Source: Micromonospora fulviviridis (GTDB taxonomy: Bacteria > Actinomycetota > Actinomycetes > Mycobacteriales > Micromonosporaceae). Taken from it: a stretch of 64,000 nt of DNA. Below are positions 1 through 7,553 of this stretch, one piece after another. Each line of letters opens with the position of its first letter. The stretch's first letter is position 1. The translations under genes were made by a program, and so were the position numbers. Location: positions 248,001-312,000 of the forward strand of contig NZ_BMRA01000001.1 of assembly GCF_014648395.1 (NCBI RefSeq), in the 5' to 3' direction. A model generated the notes under the pieces. That model was given only the letters and a program-made list of their open reading frames with translations. It ran no database searches and was not told where the DNA came from.

Positions 1-2
1 TC

Positions 3-1079
3 GGCAGCACCCGCGCCGAACTGCAACCGCTCTATGACGAGTACGCGGAGAAGGTGCGGCAGAAGCGGGCGTACGAGGCGATCCTCGCCGACCCGAAGGC
101 GGTGGCGGGGAGCCGGCTGCCGGAAAAGCCGCCGGTGACGGACGGCGATCTGGAGCAGTTGAATGCTCGGGCACGCGGGTTGATGACGGGATTGAGCGGC
201 GAACTCCAACAAGCCCAAGTCATGCTCCGCCAACCTCCACCCAGACCAAACATCCGCCGCCAGCCAGATGAGAGCACGCCATCTGACCACTTGGGAGCCG
301 TTCCGGTAATCCCGCCTATCGTGCCCGTGCCAACAGCAAGCAGAACGTCACCAGCTCACTCGCAAGATCATCCACGCAAGCCCGTTTCCGTCACAGCGCC
401 ACCAACCACGCCACCCGTGCTTGGCGCCGGACCGATCCTCGGCGGGGTAGGGAGCAATTTCGCCCCGGCTTCTCCGACTGTCGGATCACCGTCCATCGCG
501 ACCCCGGGTGCATCCGGCCAGCCGGTAGGCCCGGCCGGCCCGATCCCAACAAATGGCTACCGGCCAAACTCCCCCTTTGCGGGCAGGGCACCGAATTCAA
601 CACCAGGGCCGCCGCACCCAATCAACACGCCCGCAAGCGGCGGCGCAGGCGCTCTACCGCATTCGACGCCTCGACCGTTGCCACCTGGGGGGCTTATAGG
701 TGGCACTCCCAGCGCCAACCAACCAGGAAGTAAGGGTGCCTCCCGCCGAGTCAACCCTATCGGGGGCGTGATTGGCGGCGGGGCTGCTGGCACCGCCCCA
801 AGCGGTGCAGCTGGGTCCCGTCCCGGGTCGGGCCGGGGGTCCCAATTCGGTGTACACAGCGGCCTCTCTCCGTTCGGAGGTGCCCCCGGTAGCAGCTCTC
901 CTGCTGGCCTGCATGGCTTCTCCGGTAATGGCAACCGCAAGCCACCACCTGACCAGAAGTCACGATCCTGGGACCCGGACAATCCGTGGGAGGTTGACGA
1001 AGGGGTGTCTCCGGTAGTACGTCCACCAGACGAGGATGGACCCACAGACCCGGGACCAGCTATCGGCCTCGACCGGTGA
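3..1079 (+). CDS. Pro/Gly-rich protein of a type VII secretion locus, 5' end outside window
   Basis: The reading frame is open back to the window edge, so the true start lies upstream; a GTG at position 54 is only an internal candidate. The first ~80 residues are charged and helical (LYDEYAEK, LEQLNARARGLM), followed by ~250 residues of low-complexity Pro/Gly/Ser/Ala sequence and an acidic end. This layout, a helical N-terminus plus a disordered Pro/Gly tail directly before a mycosin, resembles the large WXG/PPE-like secreted or scaffold proteins of actinobacterial ESX loci. That assignment is inferred from context; no catalytic motif is visible. The stop overlaps the mycosin start (GTGA), implying translational coupling. 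Base use is less GC-biased than in the rest of the window. Confidence 0.6.
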   Translation, partial: GSTRAELQPLYDEYAEKVRQKRAYEAILADPKAVAGSRLPEKPPVTDGDLEQLNARARGLMTGLSGELQQAQVMLRQPPPRPNIRRQPDESTPSDHLGAVPVIPPIVPVPTASRTSPAHSQDHPRKPVSVTAPPTTPPVLGAGPILGGVGSNFAPASPTVGSPSIATPGASGQPVGPAGPIPTNGYRPNSPFAGRAPNSTPGPPHPINTPASGGAGALPHSTPRPLPPGGLIGGTPSANQPGSKGASRRVNPIGGVIGGGAAGTAPSGAAGSRPGSGRGSQFGVHSGLSPFGGAPGSSSPAGLHGFSGNGNRKPPPDQKSRSWDPDNPWEVDEGVSPVVRPPDEDGPTDPGPAIGLDR

Positions 1080-2203
1080 ATGAAGCTAACTACCTGGCCG
1101 CACTGGTCGCCTCGCTCTCACTAGCCCTAACGACTCCGCAGCCTGTCGCACTGAGCACAACGGTCGGGCCTAGCCAAGTGCGCAGGGAGCAATGGCACCT
1201 GCAGTACCTCGACATAGCCAAGGTGCATCAGATAAGCCAGGGGGCGGGTGTCATAGTCGCCGTTGCGGACACCCGGGTTTTCGACCATCCCGATTTGCGC
1301 GGGAACGTACTGCCGGGCATCGACATCACCACGAGCAGTCCGGTAAACCGACAAGCCCCTTCAAGCCATGGGACGTTGATGGCTGGCTTGATCGCCGCTC
1401 ACGGACAAGGCAAGGGCGGTGGTGCCCTCGGGATCGCTCCCCGAGCCAAGGTTCTCCCTGTGCGCGTCCAACCTGACCTCCAACAAGGCAGCACGGAAGA
1501 TCTGGCAGCTGGTGTTGAGTGGGCGACGGCTAATCATGCCGACGTAATCAGCATCTCGTCGGTTGCAGGGGCGAGCGTACGTCTCCAACAGGCAGTACGA
1601 GCCGCCATAGAGGCAAACATCGTTGTAGTCGCGGCAGCCGGTAACCGTCCAGAGGATTCAGGCGTTGGCTATCCAGCGTCCGAACAAGGTGTAGTCGCCG
1701 TCGGCGGGACCGACAAGACGGGCCGCCTTGCGTCCATATCCGTTACCGGTCCGGAAATCGACGTCGTAGCACCGGCTGCAGACATCTACAGCACTAGCTA
1801 CGGCGGCAAGTACGCAAAGGGAACAGGGACCTCAAGTGCCACTGCGATCGTGGCCGGGGCCGCCGCGCTGATCCGTTCCAAGTACCCCGATCTCCCCGCC
1901 CAGGAGGTCGCCCACCGCCTGACCGCCACCGCGATCGACAAGGGCCCACCCGGTCGCGACGACGAGTACGGCTACGGCGTCATCGACCTGGTCGCCGCCC
2001 TCACCGCCGATGTCCCCCCACTCGGCTTCGAAACACCATCGGTCACCGCACCCACCTCGACGGCGGCGCACGACAGCAGTGACGACAACTCGACCGCGCG
2101 CGGCCTGGCGACGCTGGGCGTGCTGCTCGCGGCCGGTGGCGGTTATCTGGTCTGGCGCCGGCGTCGACGTGCCGGCAACCCGCCGCCGCGGATCAGCCGG
2201 TAG
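1076..2203 (+). CDS. mycP: Mycosin, type VII secretion-associated subtilisin-like protease
   Basis: A 375-aa S8 family serine protease. The N-terminal hydrophobic stretch (about residues 5-28) can act as a signal peptide. The catalytic triad is visible as Asp65 (AVADTRV), His98 (SSHGT) and Ser253 (GTSSAT), with the oxyanion Asn190 (AAAGN). A single C-terminal membrane segment (about 340-358) is followed by an Arg-rich cytoplasmic tail, the standard mycosin topology with the protease outside the membrane. Mycosins are structural and proteolytic partners of ESX secretion systems. The GTG start overlaps the upstream stop. GC content changes sharply near position 1845 (around codon 256): relaxed codon use before, strongly GC-biased after, suggesting a mosaic gene. 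Confidence 0.9.
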   Translation: MNEANYLAALVASLSLALTTPQPVALSTTVGPSQVRREQWHLQYLDIAKVHQISQGAGVIVAVADTRVFDHPDLRGNVLPGIDITTSSPVNRQAPSSHGTLMAGLIAAHGQGKGGGALGIAPRAKVLPVRVQPDLQQGSTEDLAAGVEWATANHADVISISSVAGASVRLQQAVRAAIEANIVVVAAAGNRPEDSGVGYPASEQGVVAVGGTDKTGRLASISVTGPEIDVVAPAADIYSTSYGGKYAKGTGTSSATAIVAGAAALIRSKYPDLPAQEVAHRLTATAIDKGPPGRDDEYGYGVIDLVAALTADVPPLGFETPSVTAPTSTAAHDSSDDNSTARGLATLGVLLAAGGGYLVWRRRRRAGNPPPRISR

Positions 2204-2213
2204 CGTCGGTGGG

Positions 2214-2870
2214 GTGTTGAACTCCGTGCCGCTGCGCCTCGTGCTCGCTTCGCAGAGTCCCGCCCGCCGCAAGCTGCTCCAGGCCGCCGGGATCGAACCT
2301 GACGTGCTGGTGAGCGGCGTCGACGAGTCGCAGGTGGTCAGCGATCGGGCCGAGGAGCTGTGCCTGGAGCTGGCCCGGTTGAAGGCGCAGGCGGTGCTGG
2401 GCCGGCTGCGTCCCAACCCGGACGAGCGGACGCTCGTGCTCGGCTGCGACTCGGTGCTGGCGTTCGACGGCGAGATTCTCGGCAAGCCGACCGACGCGGC
2501 GGACGCCACCCGGCGGTGGGAGCGGATGCGCGGGCGCAGCGGGGTGCTGCACACGGGTCATTGTCTGATCGACGTGGTGCACGAGTCCCGCGCGGAGGCG
2601 GTCGCCTCGACGACTGTGCACTTCGCCGACATCAGTGACGCGGAGATCGCCGCGTACGTGGCGACGGGTGAGCCGCTCGCCGTCGCCGGGGCGTTCACCA
2701 TCGACGGTCTGGGCGGGGCGTTCCTGACCGGCATCGAGGGCGACCCGGGCACGGTGGTGGGGCTCTCCCTGCCGCTGCTGCGTGGTCTCCTCGCCGAGTT
2801 GGAGCTGAACATCACCGACCTGTGGACGAAGGTCGCGCCTGGGGGCCAGGAGATCGAGCATCTCGGCTAA
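2214..2870 (+). CDS. maf: Maf-type nucleoside triphosphate pyrophosphatase
   Basis: A 218-aa Maf/HAM1-superfamily protein that hydrolyses non-canonical or modified NTPs to monophosphates (house-cleaning; linked to septum inhibition in Bacillus). Family motifs are present in order: ASQSPARRKLL near the N-terminus, GCDSVL in the middle, GRSGVLHTG, and the C-terminal IEGDPGTVVGL segment. I chose the GTG at 2214 because the Maf homology begins a few residues later; GTG 2226 is also possible. The frame stays open further upstream, but that part overlaps the mycosin gene and carries no Maf homology. Eleven bases separate it from mycP, so it may be read through from that locus, although its base composition is that of the core genome. 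Confidence 0.87.
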   Translation: MLNSVPLRLVLASQSPARRKLLQAAGIEPDVLVSGVDESQVVSDRAEELCLELARLKAQAVLGRLRPNPDERTLVLGCDSVLAFDGEILGKPTDAADATRRWERMRGRSGVLHTGHCLIDVVHESRAEAVASTTVHFADISDAEIAAYVATGEPLAVAGAFTIDGLGGAFLTGIEGDPGTVVGLSLPLLRGLLAELELNITDLWTKVAPGGQEIEHLG

Positions 2871-2873
2871 CGT
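2868..2873 (+). promoter_or_regulatory. Candidate -10 box for a leaderless methyltransferase transcript
   Basis: TAACGT lies 6 nt before the ATG at 2880 and overlaps the maf stop codon. It belongs to a recurring pattern of TANNNT boxes 6-8 nt from start codons in this window. There is no Shine-Dalgarno sequence between it and the ATG. Confidence 0.45.
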
Positions 2874-2879
2874 CCGGTC

Positions 2880-3533
2880 ATGAGCACGAAGCCGTTGCCG
2901 CTGACCCCGGAACTGCACGCGTACCTCGTGGCGCACGGGTCCGCCCCCGACGAGATCGTCCGGGAGCTGGCCGAGGAGACCCGCGCCGCTCTTCCCGCCC
3001 AGGCGGACATGCAGGTCGCGCCGGAGCAGGCCGCGTTCCTGACCTTCCTGACCCGGCTGCTCGGCGTCCGGCAGGCGGTGGAGGTGGGCACGTTCACCGG
3101 GCTCTCCTCGTTGGCCATCGCCCGGGGCCTCGCCGAGGGTGGCCGCCTGACCTGCTTCGACATCTCGGAGGAGTACACCGGCGTGGCCCGGCGCTACTGG
3201 ACCCGGGCCGGCGTGCAGGACCGGATCGAGCTGCGTATCGGTCCGGCCGCGGAGACGCTGCGCCAGCTGCCGCAGGAGCGCTACCTGGACCTGGCGTTCA
3301 TCGACGCCGACAAGGTCGGCTACCCGGTCTACTGGGACGAGTTGGTGCCCCGGATGCGCCAGGGCGCGGTGATCGCCGTGGACAACACGCTGCGCGGCGG
3401 CCGGGTGCTCGCCCCGCAGAACGCCGACGACCGCGCCATCGCCGCCTTCAACGACGAGATCCTCGCCGACTTCCGCGTCGAGGTGGTCATGCTTCCCATC
3501 GCGGACGGGGTGACGCTGGCCCGGGTGCGCTGA
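2880..3533 (+). CDS. SAM-dependent O-methyltransferase, caffeoyl-CoA OMT family
   Basis: A 217-aa class I methyltransferase of the small metal-dependent O-methyltransferase family (Methyltransf_3, CCoAOMT-like). The SAM-binding motif is VEVGTFTGLSSL (about residues 61-72), followed by the acidic strand end CFDIS and the metal/substrate strand LAFIDADK (about 139-146), with DNTLRGG near 170. These proteins methylate catechol-like hydroxyls; the natural substrate here cannot be read from sequence. It is a single gene with only 9 bp after maf and no Shine-Dalgarno, so leaderless initiation is likely. It converges on the MFS gene. Confidence 0.88.
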   Translation: MSTKPLPLTPELHAYLVAHGSAPDEIVRELAEETRAALPAQADMQVAPEQAAFLTFLTRLLGVRQAVEVGTFTGLSSLAIARGLAEGGRLTCFDISEEYTGVARRYWTRAGVQDRIELRIGPAAETLRQLPQERYLDLAFIDADKVGYPVYWDELVPRMRQGAVIAVDNTLRGGRVLAPQNADDRAIAAFNDEILADFRVEVVMLPIADGVTLARVR

Positions 3534-3629
3534 CCCAGCACGCCGAGGCGGCGGGTCCGAGTCTGCGGGACACCGCCACCACGCCGAGCCGGCGCGGAGA
3601 GACCGCTCCGGCGTGGGAGCGGGAGCCGG

Positions 3630-4904
3630 TCAGGCGGCGGCGCCCACCGGAGCCCGGTCCTCGGTGGGCGCGGACAGGCGCAGGGCGCGGCCGAGCCGCA
3701 CGGCGAGGAGCATGGCCGCGGCGATGAAGCCGGGCAGGAGCAGGAAGGCCAGGTGCGGGCCGACGCCGTCGGCCACCCAGCCGAGCGCGACCGGCGCGAT
3801 CCCGAAACCCACACCCATCGAGTACGACGCCCAGCCGGCCGCCTTGTCCGCGGCCGGTCCTGCCACGGCGAGGGCGATGGAGATCGCCAGGGGGTAGTGC
3901 AGGGCGTTGCCCAGCCCGAGCACGACCAGGCCGGTGACGGCCAGCCAGCCGATGGGGGCGGACCAGAACAGCGCGAACCCGGCCAGGGAGACGGTCAGCG
4001 CGGCGACGAGCAGCGGCACCGGCGGCCAGCGCAGCGCGAGCCGGCCACCGGCCAGCCGGCCAACGAACATGCCGCAGACGATCGCCGCGACGGCCGCCGA
4101 GGCCCCACCGGCGCTGAGCCCGGCGTGGGTGCGGAGCACGTCCGCGGTCCAGAGCGACAGGCAGACCTCGATCGAACCGGTGACCGACATGAGCACCCAG
4201 GCGATCCAGTACGCCGGCGGCAGCCGCCCCGGCACCGCTCGCTGCCGGAGATCTTGGACAGTTTCCGTTCGAGACGAACGGGAAGTCTCCAAGATCCGGC
4301 GCGCGGGCGGCGCGGCGGCAGCCGCGGGAGCGGGGGCGGTCTTCGGCAGGCGTACCCGGAAGGTCACGGCGGCGAGGGCGACCAGCGTGATGAGCCCGAC
4401 CTCGACGGCCATCACCGGCCGCCAGCCGAGGCCGGCGTCCACGGTCGCGCCGATGACCAGCGGCGCGAGGATGCCCATGCCGGCGCAGGCGGCGTTGGCC
4501 TCGGTGAGCGCGGCGGGCGCGGCGGGCCCGTGGTGGGCGGTGAGCACCACGCTGACCCCGCTGATCACCATCATGCCGAAGGTGGCGATGACCGCGACGG
4601 CGGCGATGGTGGCGGGCAGCGGGTGAAGCAGGCCGAGCGCGGTGACGCCGGCGGCCACGCCGGCCAGCCCGAGCCAGATGGCCGGGCCGCGGCCGAGGCG
4701 GCGGGCGGCCGGCGCGAAGAGCGCACCGCCGGCCAGCGCGCCGATCGCGATGCCGGTGCTGTGCAGGCCGGCGACGGCGGCGCTGGTGCCCTGTTCGTCC
4801 CGGAGCAGCGGTACGACGGGACCGAACCCGTAGAGGAAGAAGCCCCACATCCCCAGCTGGGCGTAGGTCAGCCAGGTCGTCCGGTCACGGGTGAGGCGGG
4901 GCAC
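3630..4904 (-). CDS. MFS transporter with a palindrome-derived insert in the central loop
   Basis: A 424-aa major facilitator with about 12 hydrophobic helices, starting GTG (MPRLTRDRTTWLTYAQLG). The family is the small drug or metabolite exporter branch; the substrate is unknown. Between helices 6 and 7 the protein carries a hydrophilic stretch (about residues 202-220, ILETSRSSRTETVQDL) that is encoded by a ~55-bp inverted repeat and is unlikely to be ancestral. The insert keeps the frame and sits in the cytoplasmic loop, so the protein may still function. A TAGCGT box lies 7 nt upstream of the start. It is monocistronic and convergent with the methyltransferase gene. Confidence 0.85.
   Translation of the reverse strand: MPRLTRDRTTWLTYAQLGMWGFFLYGFGPVVPLLRDEQGTSAAVAGLHSTGIAIGALAGGALFAPAARRLGRGPAIWLGLAGVAAGVTALGLLHPLPATIAAVAVIATFGMMVISGVSVVLTAHHGPAAPAALTEANAACAGMGILAPLVIGATVDAGLGWRPVMAVEVGLITLVALAAVTFRVRLPKTAPAPAAAAAPPARRILETSRSSRTETVQDLRQRAVPGRLPPAYWIAWVLMSVTGSIEVCLSLWTADVLRTHAGLSAGGASAAVAAIVCGMFVGRLAGGRLALRWPPVPLLVAALTVSLAGFALFWSAPIGWLAVTGLVVLGLGNALHYPLAISIALAVAGPAADKAAGWASYSMGVGFGIAPVALGWVADGVGPHLAFLLLPGFIAAAMLLAVRLGRALRLSAPTEDRAPVGAAA
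4245..4299. repeat. Palindromic element A, inside the MFS coding sequence
   Basis: An inverted repeat with perfect outer arms GATCTTGGA (4250-4258) and TCCAAGATC (4288-4296), and an inner imperfect stem (AGTTTCCGTTCG against CGAACGGGAAGT). CCGG borders both ends. It is translated in frame. The GATC-terminated design resembles the hairpin at 35506-35559, suggesting a dispersed family of small palindromic elements, which is inference. Confidence 0.75.
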
Positions 4905-4911
4905 CGGCCTT

Positions 4912-4917
4912 ACGCTA
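4912..4917 (-). promoter_or_regulatory. Candidate -10 box of the MFS gene
   Basis: On the minus strand TAGCGT is 7 nt upstream of the GTG start at 4904, with no Shine-Dalgarno between, consistent with a leaderless mRNA. Confidence 0.4.
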
Positions 4918-4968
4918 CGCGCGCGCGACCGGCACCCCGCCCTGGATGAGAGGCAGCTCTCGTCCTGC

Positions 4969-5724
4969 TCAGCGAACGCTGCGCGCGAACTGCCGGGCGG
5001 CCCAGACCACCCCGGCGACGGCGAGCACCGCGATGATCGTCAGGCCCTGCCAGACCTTGTCGTTGCTCAGGTCGCCGGCGAAGAGCGCCCGGACGCCGTC
5101 GACCGACCAGGAGAACGGGTTCCACTTGGCGACGCCCTGGAGCCAGCCGGGGGCGAAGGTCAGCGGGAGCAGGATCCCGGAGAGCAGCAGCACCGGCTGG
5201 GCCACGGTGTTCATGAGCGGGGCCAGCGCGTCCTCGCTCTTGACCTTGAGCGCGACGCCGTAGGAGACGGCCGAGGTCATCAGCGCGATGAGCGCGAGCA
5301 TCAGGTACGCGAGCAGGAGGTAGCCGATGAAGACGCGCAGGTCGAACAGGAGCGCGAGCAGGGTGATGATGACGGCCTGCGCGACCAGCGAGACCACGTC
5401 CCGCAGCGAGCGGCCGAGCAGCAGGGCGAGCCGGCTGACCGGGGTGACGCGGGACCGCTCGATGACCCCGGCGCGCAGCTCGGCGATGAGGCCGAAGCCC
5501 TGGAACAGGCCGCCGAAGATGGCCAGCAGCACCAGCAGGCCGGGCACGAAGATCTTGTAGGCCTCGGCCTGGGTCGGCGCGTTCAGGGCGGGCTTGAGCA
5601 GCGGGGCGAAGAGCAGCAGGTACATCACCGGCTGGAAGACGCCGACGAAGACCCAGACGGGGTTGCGCAGCAGCAGCTGGATCTGGCGCTGGAAGATCAG
5701 CCAGGTGTCGCGGGCGAGTTTCAT
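4969..5724 (-). CDS. ABC-2 type exporter permease, DrrB-like
   Basis: A 251-aa integral membrane protein with six hydrophobic helices and the ABC-2 family pattern (N-terminal amphipathic segment, GGLFQGFGLIAELRAGVIER, then SGILLPLTFAPGWL). It matches the DrrB/daunorubicin-resistance permease family and follows a DrrA-type ATPase by 17 bp, so the pair should form a half-size exporter of drugs, lipids or a metabolite. The ATG at 5724 is chosen because it starts the membrane domain and has GGGAGAA upstream. It is the last gene of a padR-ATPase-permease transcription unit. Confidence 0.88.
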   Translation of the reverse strand: MKLARDTWLIFQRQIQLLLRNPVWVFVGVFQPVMYLLLFAPLLKPALNAPTQAEAYKIFVPGLLVLLAIFGGLFQGFGLIAELRAGVIERSRVTPVSRLALLLGRSLRDVVSLVAQAVIITLLALLFDLRVFIGYLLLAYLMLALIALMTSAVSYGVALKVKSEDALAPLMNTVAQPVLLLSGILLPLTFAPGWLQGVAKWNPFSWSVDGVRALFAGDLSNDKVWQGLTIIAVLAVAGVVWAARQFARSVR

Positions 5725-5741
5725 GACAGTTCTCCCGGTGG

Positions 5742-6701
5742 TCAGGACTCGCGCAGCGAGCGGCCGGTCTTGGTGAGGAAGACGTCGTCGAGGCTGGGAC
5801 GGTGCAGCTCGATCGAGCGCAGCTCCAGCCCGGCGTGGTCGAGGCGGCGCAGCACCTGCGGGATGGCGGTGGCGCCCTCGTCGACGTAGAGGCGCAGGCC
5901 GCCCTCGTCGGCGGTCTCCAGCTTGCTGACGTACGCCTCGGTGTCGAGCAGTTCGGCGGCACGCGGGGTGGTGGCCGCGTCGAGGCCGACCAGCACGACC
6001 TCGCCGGAGATCTCGCGCTTCAGCTCGGCCGGGGTGCCCTCCGCGACCACCTCGCCGTGGTCCATGATCGCGATCCGGTCGCAGAGCGCGTCGGCCTCGT
6101 CGAGGTAGTGCGTCGTGATGAAGACGGTCATGCCCTCGGTGCGCAGCCGGCGGATTTCGTCCCACATGTGCGCCCGGCTCTGCGGGTCGAGGCCCGTGGT
6201 CGGCTCGTCCAGGAAGACGATCTTGGGTTCGTGGATGATGCCGAGCGCGATCTCGACCCGGCGGCGCTGGCCGCCGGAGTAGGTCTTGCACTTGCGGTCG
6301 GCGTACTCGCTGAGCTGGAAGGCGTCCAGGGCGCGGGCGGCGCGGCGGTGCGCCTCGGCCTTGGCGATGCCGTAGAGCCGGGCGTGCAGCACCAGCTCCT
6401 CGCGGGCGGTCGACTCGTCCCAGGTGCTGCCGCCCTGGGCCACGTAGCCGATCCGCCGGCGCACCTCGGCCGGGTCCTTGCGCAGGTCGGCCCCGGCGAT
6501 GGCGGCCTCGCCGCCGTCCGGCTCGATGAGGGTGGCGAGCATCCGCAGCGTGGTGGTCTTGCCGGCACCGTTGGGGCCGAGGAAACCGAAGATCTCCCCC
6601 TCGGCCACCTCGAGGTTGACGCCGCGGACCGCGTCCACGGTCTTCGTCTCGCGACCCGCGCGGGAGCGGAACGACTTCCGCAGCCCCCTGGTCTCGATCA
6701 T
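5742..6701 (-). CDS. ABC exporter ATPase, DrrA-like
   Basis: A 319-aa ABC ATPase of the DrrA/NodI type. It shows Walker A GPNGAGKTT (about residue 43), signature YSGGQRRR, Walker B IVFLDEPTTGLD and the switch His in FITTHYLDEAD, followed by the ~90-residue C-terminal domain typical of DrrA that contacts the partner permease (IELHRPSLDDVFL). The ATG at 6701 has AGGAG six bases upstream and gives the normal family length; a longer reading frame upstream adds only unrelated residues. A PadR gene lies 118 bp upstream in the same direction, so expression is probably controlled by that repressor in response to the exported compound. Confidence 0.9.
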   Translation of the reverse strand: MIETRGLRKSFRSRAGRETKTVDAVRGVNLEVAEGEIFGFLGPNGAGKTTTLRMLATLIEPDGGEAAIAGADLRKDPAEVRRRIGYVAQGGSTWDESTAREELVLHARLYGIAKAEAHRRAARALDAFQLSEYADRKCKTYSGGQRRRVEIALGIIHEPKIVFLDEPTTGLDPQSRAHMWDEIRRLRTEGMTVFITTHYLDEADALCDRIAIMDHGEVVAEGTPAELKREISGEVVLVGLDAATTPRAAELLDTEAYVSKLETADEGGLRLYVDEGATAIPQVLRRLDHAGLELRSIELHRPSLDDVFLTKTGRSLRES

Positions 6702-6809
6702 GTCTGCTCCTGGTCCTCCGGGCCGGACGCGACCGGCCGTCGATGGTCCGCGAGGACGCACGGCTCCCCCACGGCTCGCGCAGAGACTAACGCGATATAA
6801 CTCTTGTGG

Positions 6810-6819
6810 TCAACGTTGA
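6810..6819. promoter_or_regulatory. Palindrome between padR and the ABC genes, candidate operator
   Basis: TCAACGTTGA is a perfect 10-bp palindrome abutting the padR stop codon, in the 118-bp spacer before the ATPase gene. It could be a second PadR site or part of a promoter. Binding is not shown by sequence alone. Confidence 0.35.
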
Positions 6820-7434
6820 TTATTCCGCGTCGGGGGTGCCGTCCTTCCAGCCCGACCATCCCTCGGCCTGCTCCAGCCCAGCAGGCAGGTACGACACTCC
6901 GGACTCGATCCGCTCGGCGATCCGCTCGCACCAGGCCATCTCCGCCTCGGCCCGGGCCAGCCAGAGCTCGAACATCCAGCCGACGTGCACCGGCTTGCGG
7001 TTGCGCACCCAGTCCGAGTCCAACGAGGCACGCATCGACTCGACGCCGGCCCGGAGGAGGTTCGCCCGGTTGCGCAGGGCCGCGGCGGCCTCGTCGCGGG
7101 GCATCGCGGGCAGGAACGAAAAGGCCGCCACGAACGGGTCCGGCGGCTCGTTGAGCTGCCACCACTGCGCCCGCAGCAGGGTCTCGAACTCCTCCTCGCC
7201 CTTCGCCGTCACCTCGTACGTGGTGCGGGCGGGGCGGGCGCCGACCTGCTCGACGGAGACCGTCCGGAGCAGCCCCTCGTCGGTGAGCTTGCGCAGCGCG
7301 TGGTAGATCGAACCGGGCTGCACGTTGGCCCACTTGTCCGCGCTCCAACTCAGCAGCTCACGGCGCACGTCGTAGCCGTGCACCGGCTGCATCCACCTGA
7401 CCAGGCCCAGAATCATCATCCGCGTCGCCGACAC
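6820..7434 (-). CDS. PadR family transcriptional regulator
   Basis: A 204-aa PadR-s1/Vir-type repressor. The N-terminal winged helix is clear (MMILGLVRWMQPVHGYDVRREL, then GSIYHALRKLTDEGLL, about residues 5-75), with the PadR C-terminal domain (LLRAQWW, then helices ending ERIESG). The GTG at 7434 (VSATRMM) is the usual family start; a longer frame upstream encodes no homologous residues. It heads the padR-drrA-drrB unit, a common arrangement in which PadR represses a cognate drug exporter and is released by its substrate. A near-palindrome around CAAATTTG sits upstream. Confidence 0.88.
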   Translation of the reverse strand: MSATRMMILGLVRWMQPVHGYDVRRELLSWSADKWANVQPGSIYHALRKLTDEGLLRTVSVEQVGARPARTTYEVTAKGEEEFETLLRAQWWQLNEPPDPFVAAFSFLPAMPRDEAAAALRNRANLLRAGVESMRASLDSDWVRNRKPVHVGWMFELWLARAEAEMAWCERIAERIESGVSYLPAGLEQAEGWSGWKDGTPDAE

Positions 7435-7447
7435 CGGGCAAGCGTAA

Positions 7448-7463
7448 TAGCCAAATTTGACTA
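7448..7463. promoter_or_regulatory. Candidate PadR autoregulatory operator
   Basis: TAGCCAAATTTGACTA is a 16-bp inverted repeat with one mismatched pair around the perfect core CAAATTTG. It covers the expected padR promoter (minus-strand TATTAC, about 9 nt before the start) and is conspicuously AT-rich for this genome. Confidence 0.5.
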
Positions 7464-7553
7464 CAGTGCGGCATCCCACACTGAGCGATCGTTAGGGCCG
7501 AAATCCCCGGCCGATACACTCCCGGCAACGACCTCCCGGGAGGAGCCACCAAG

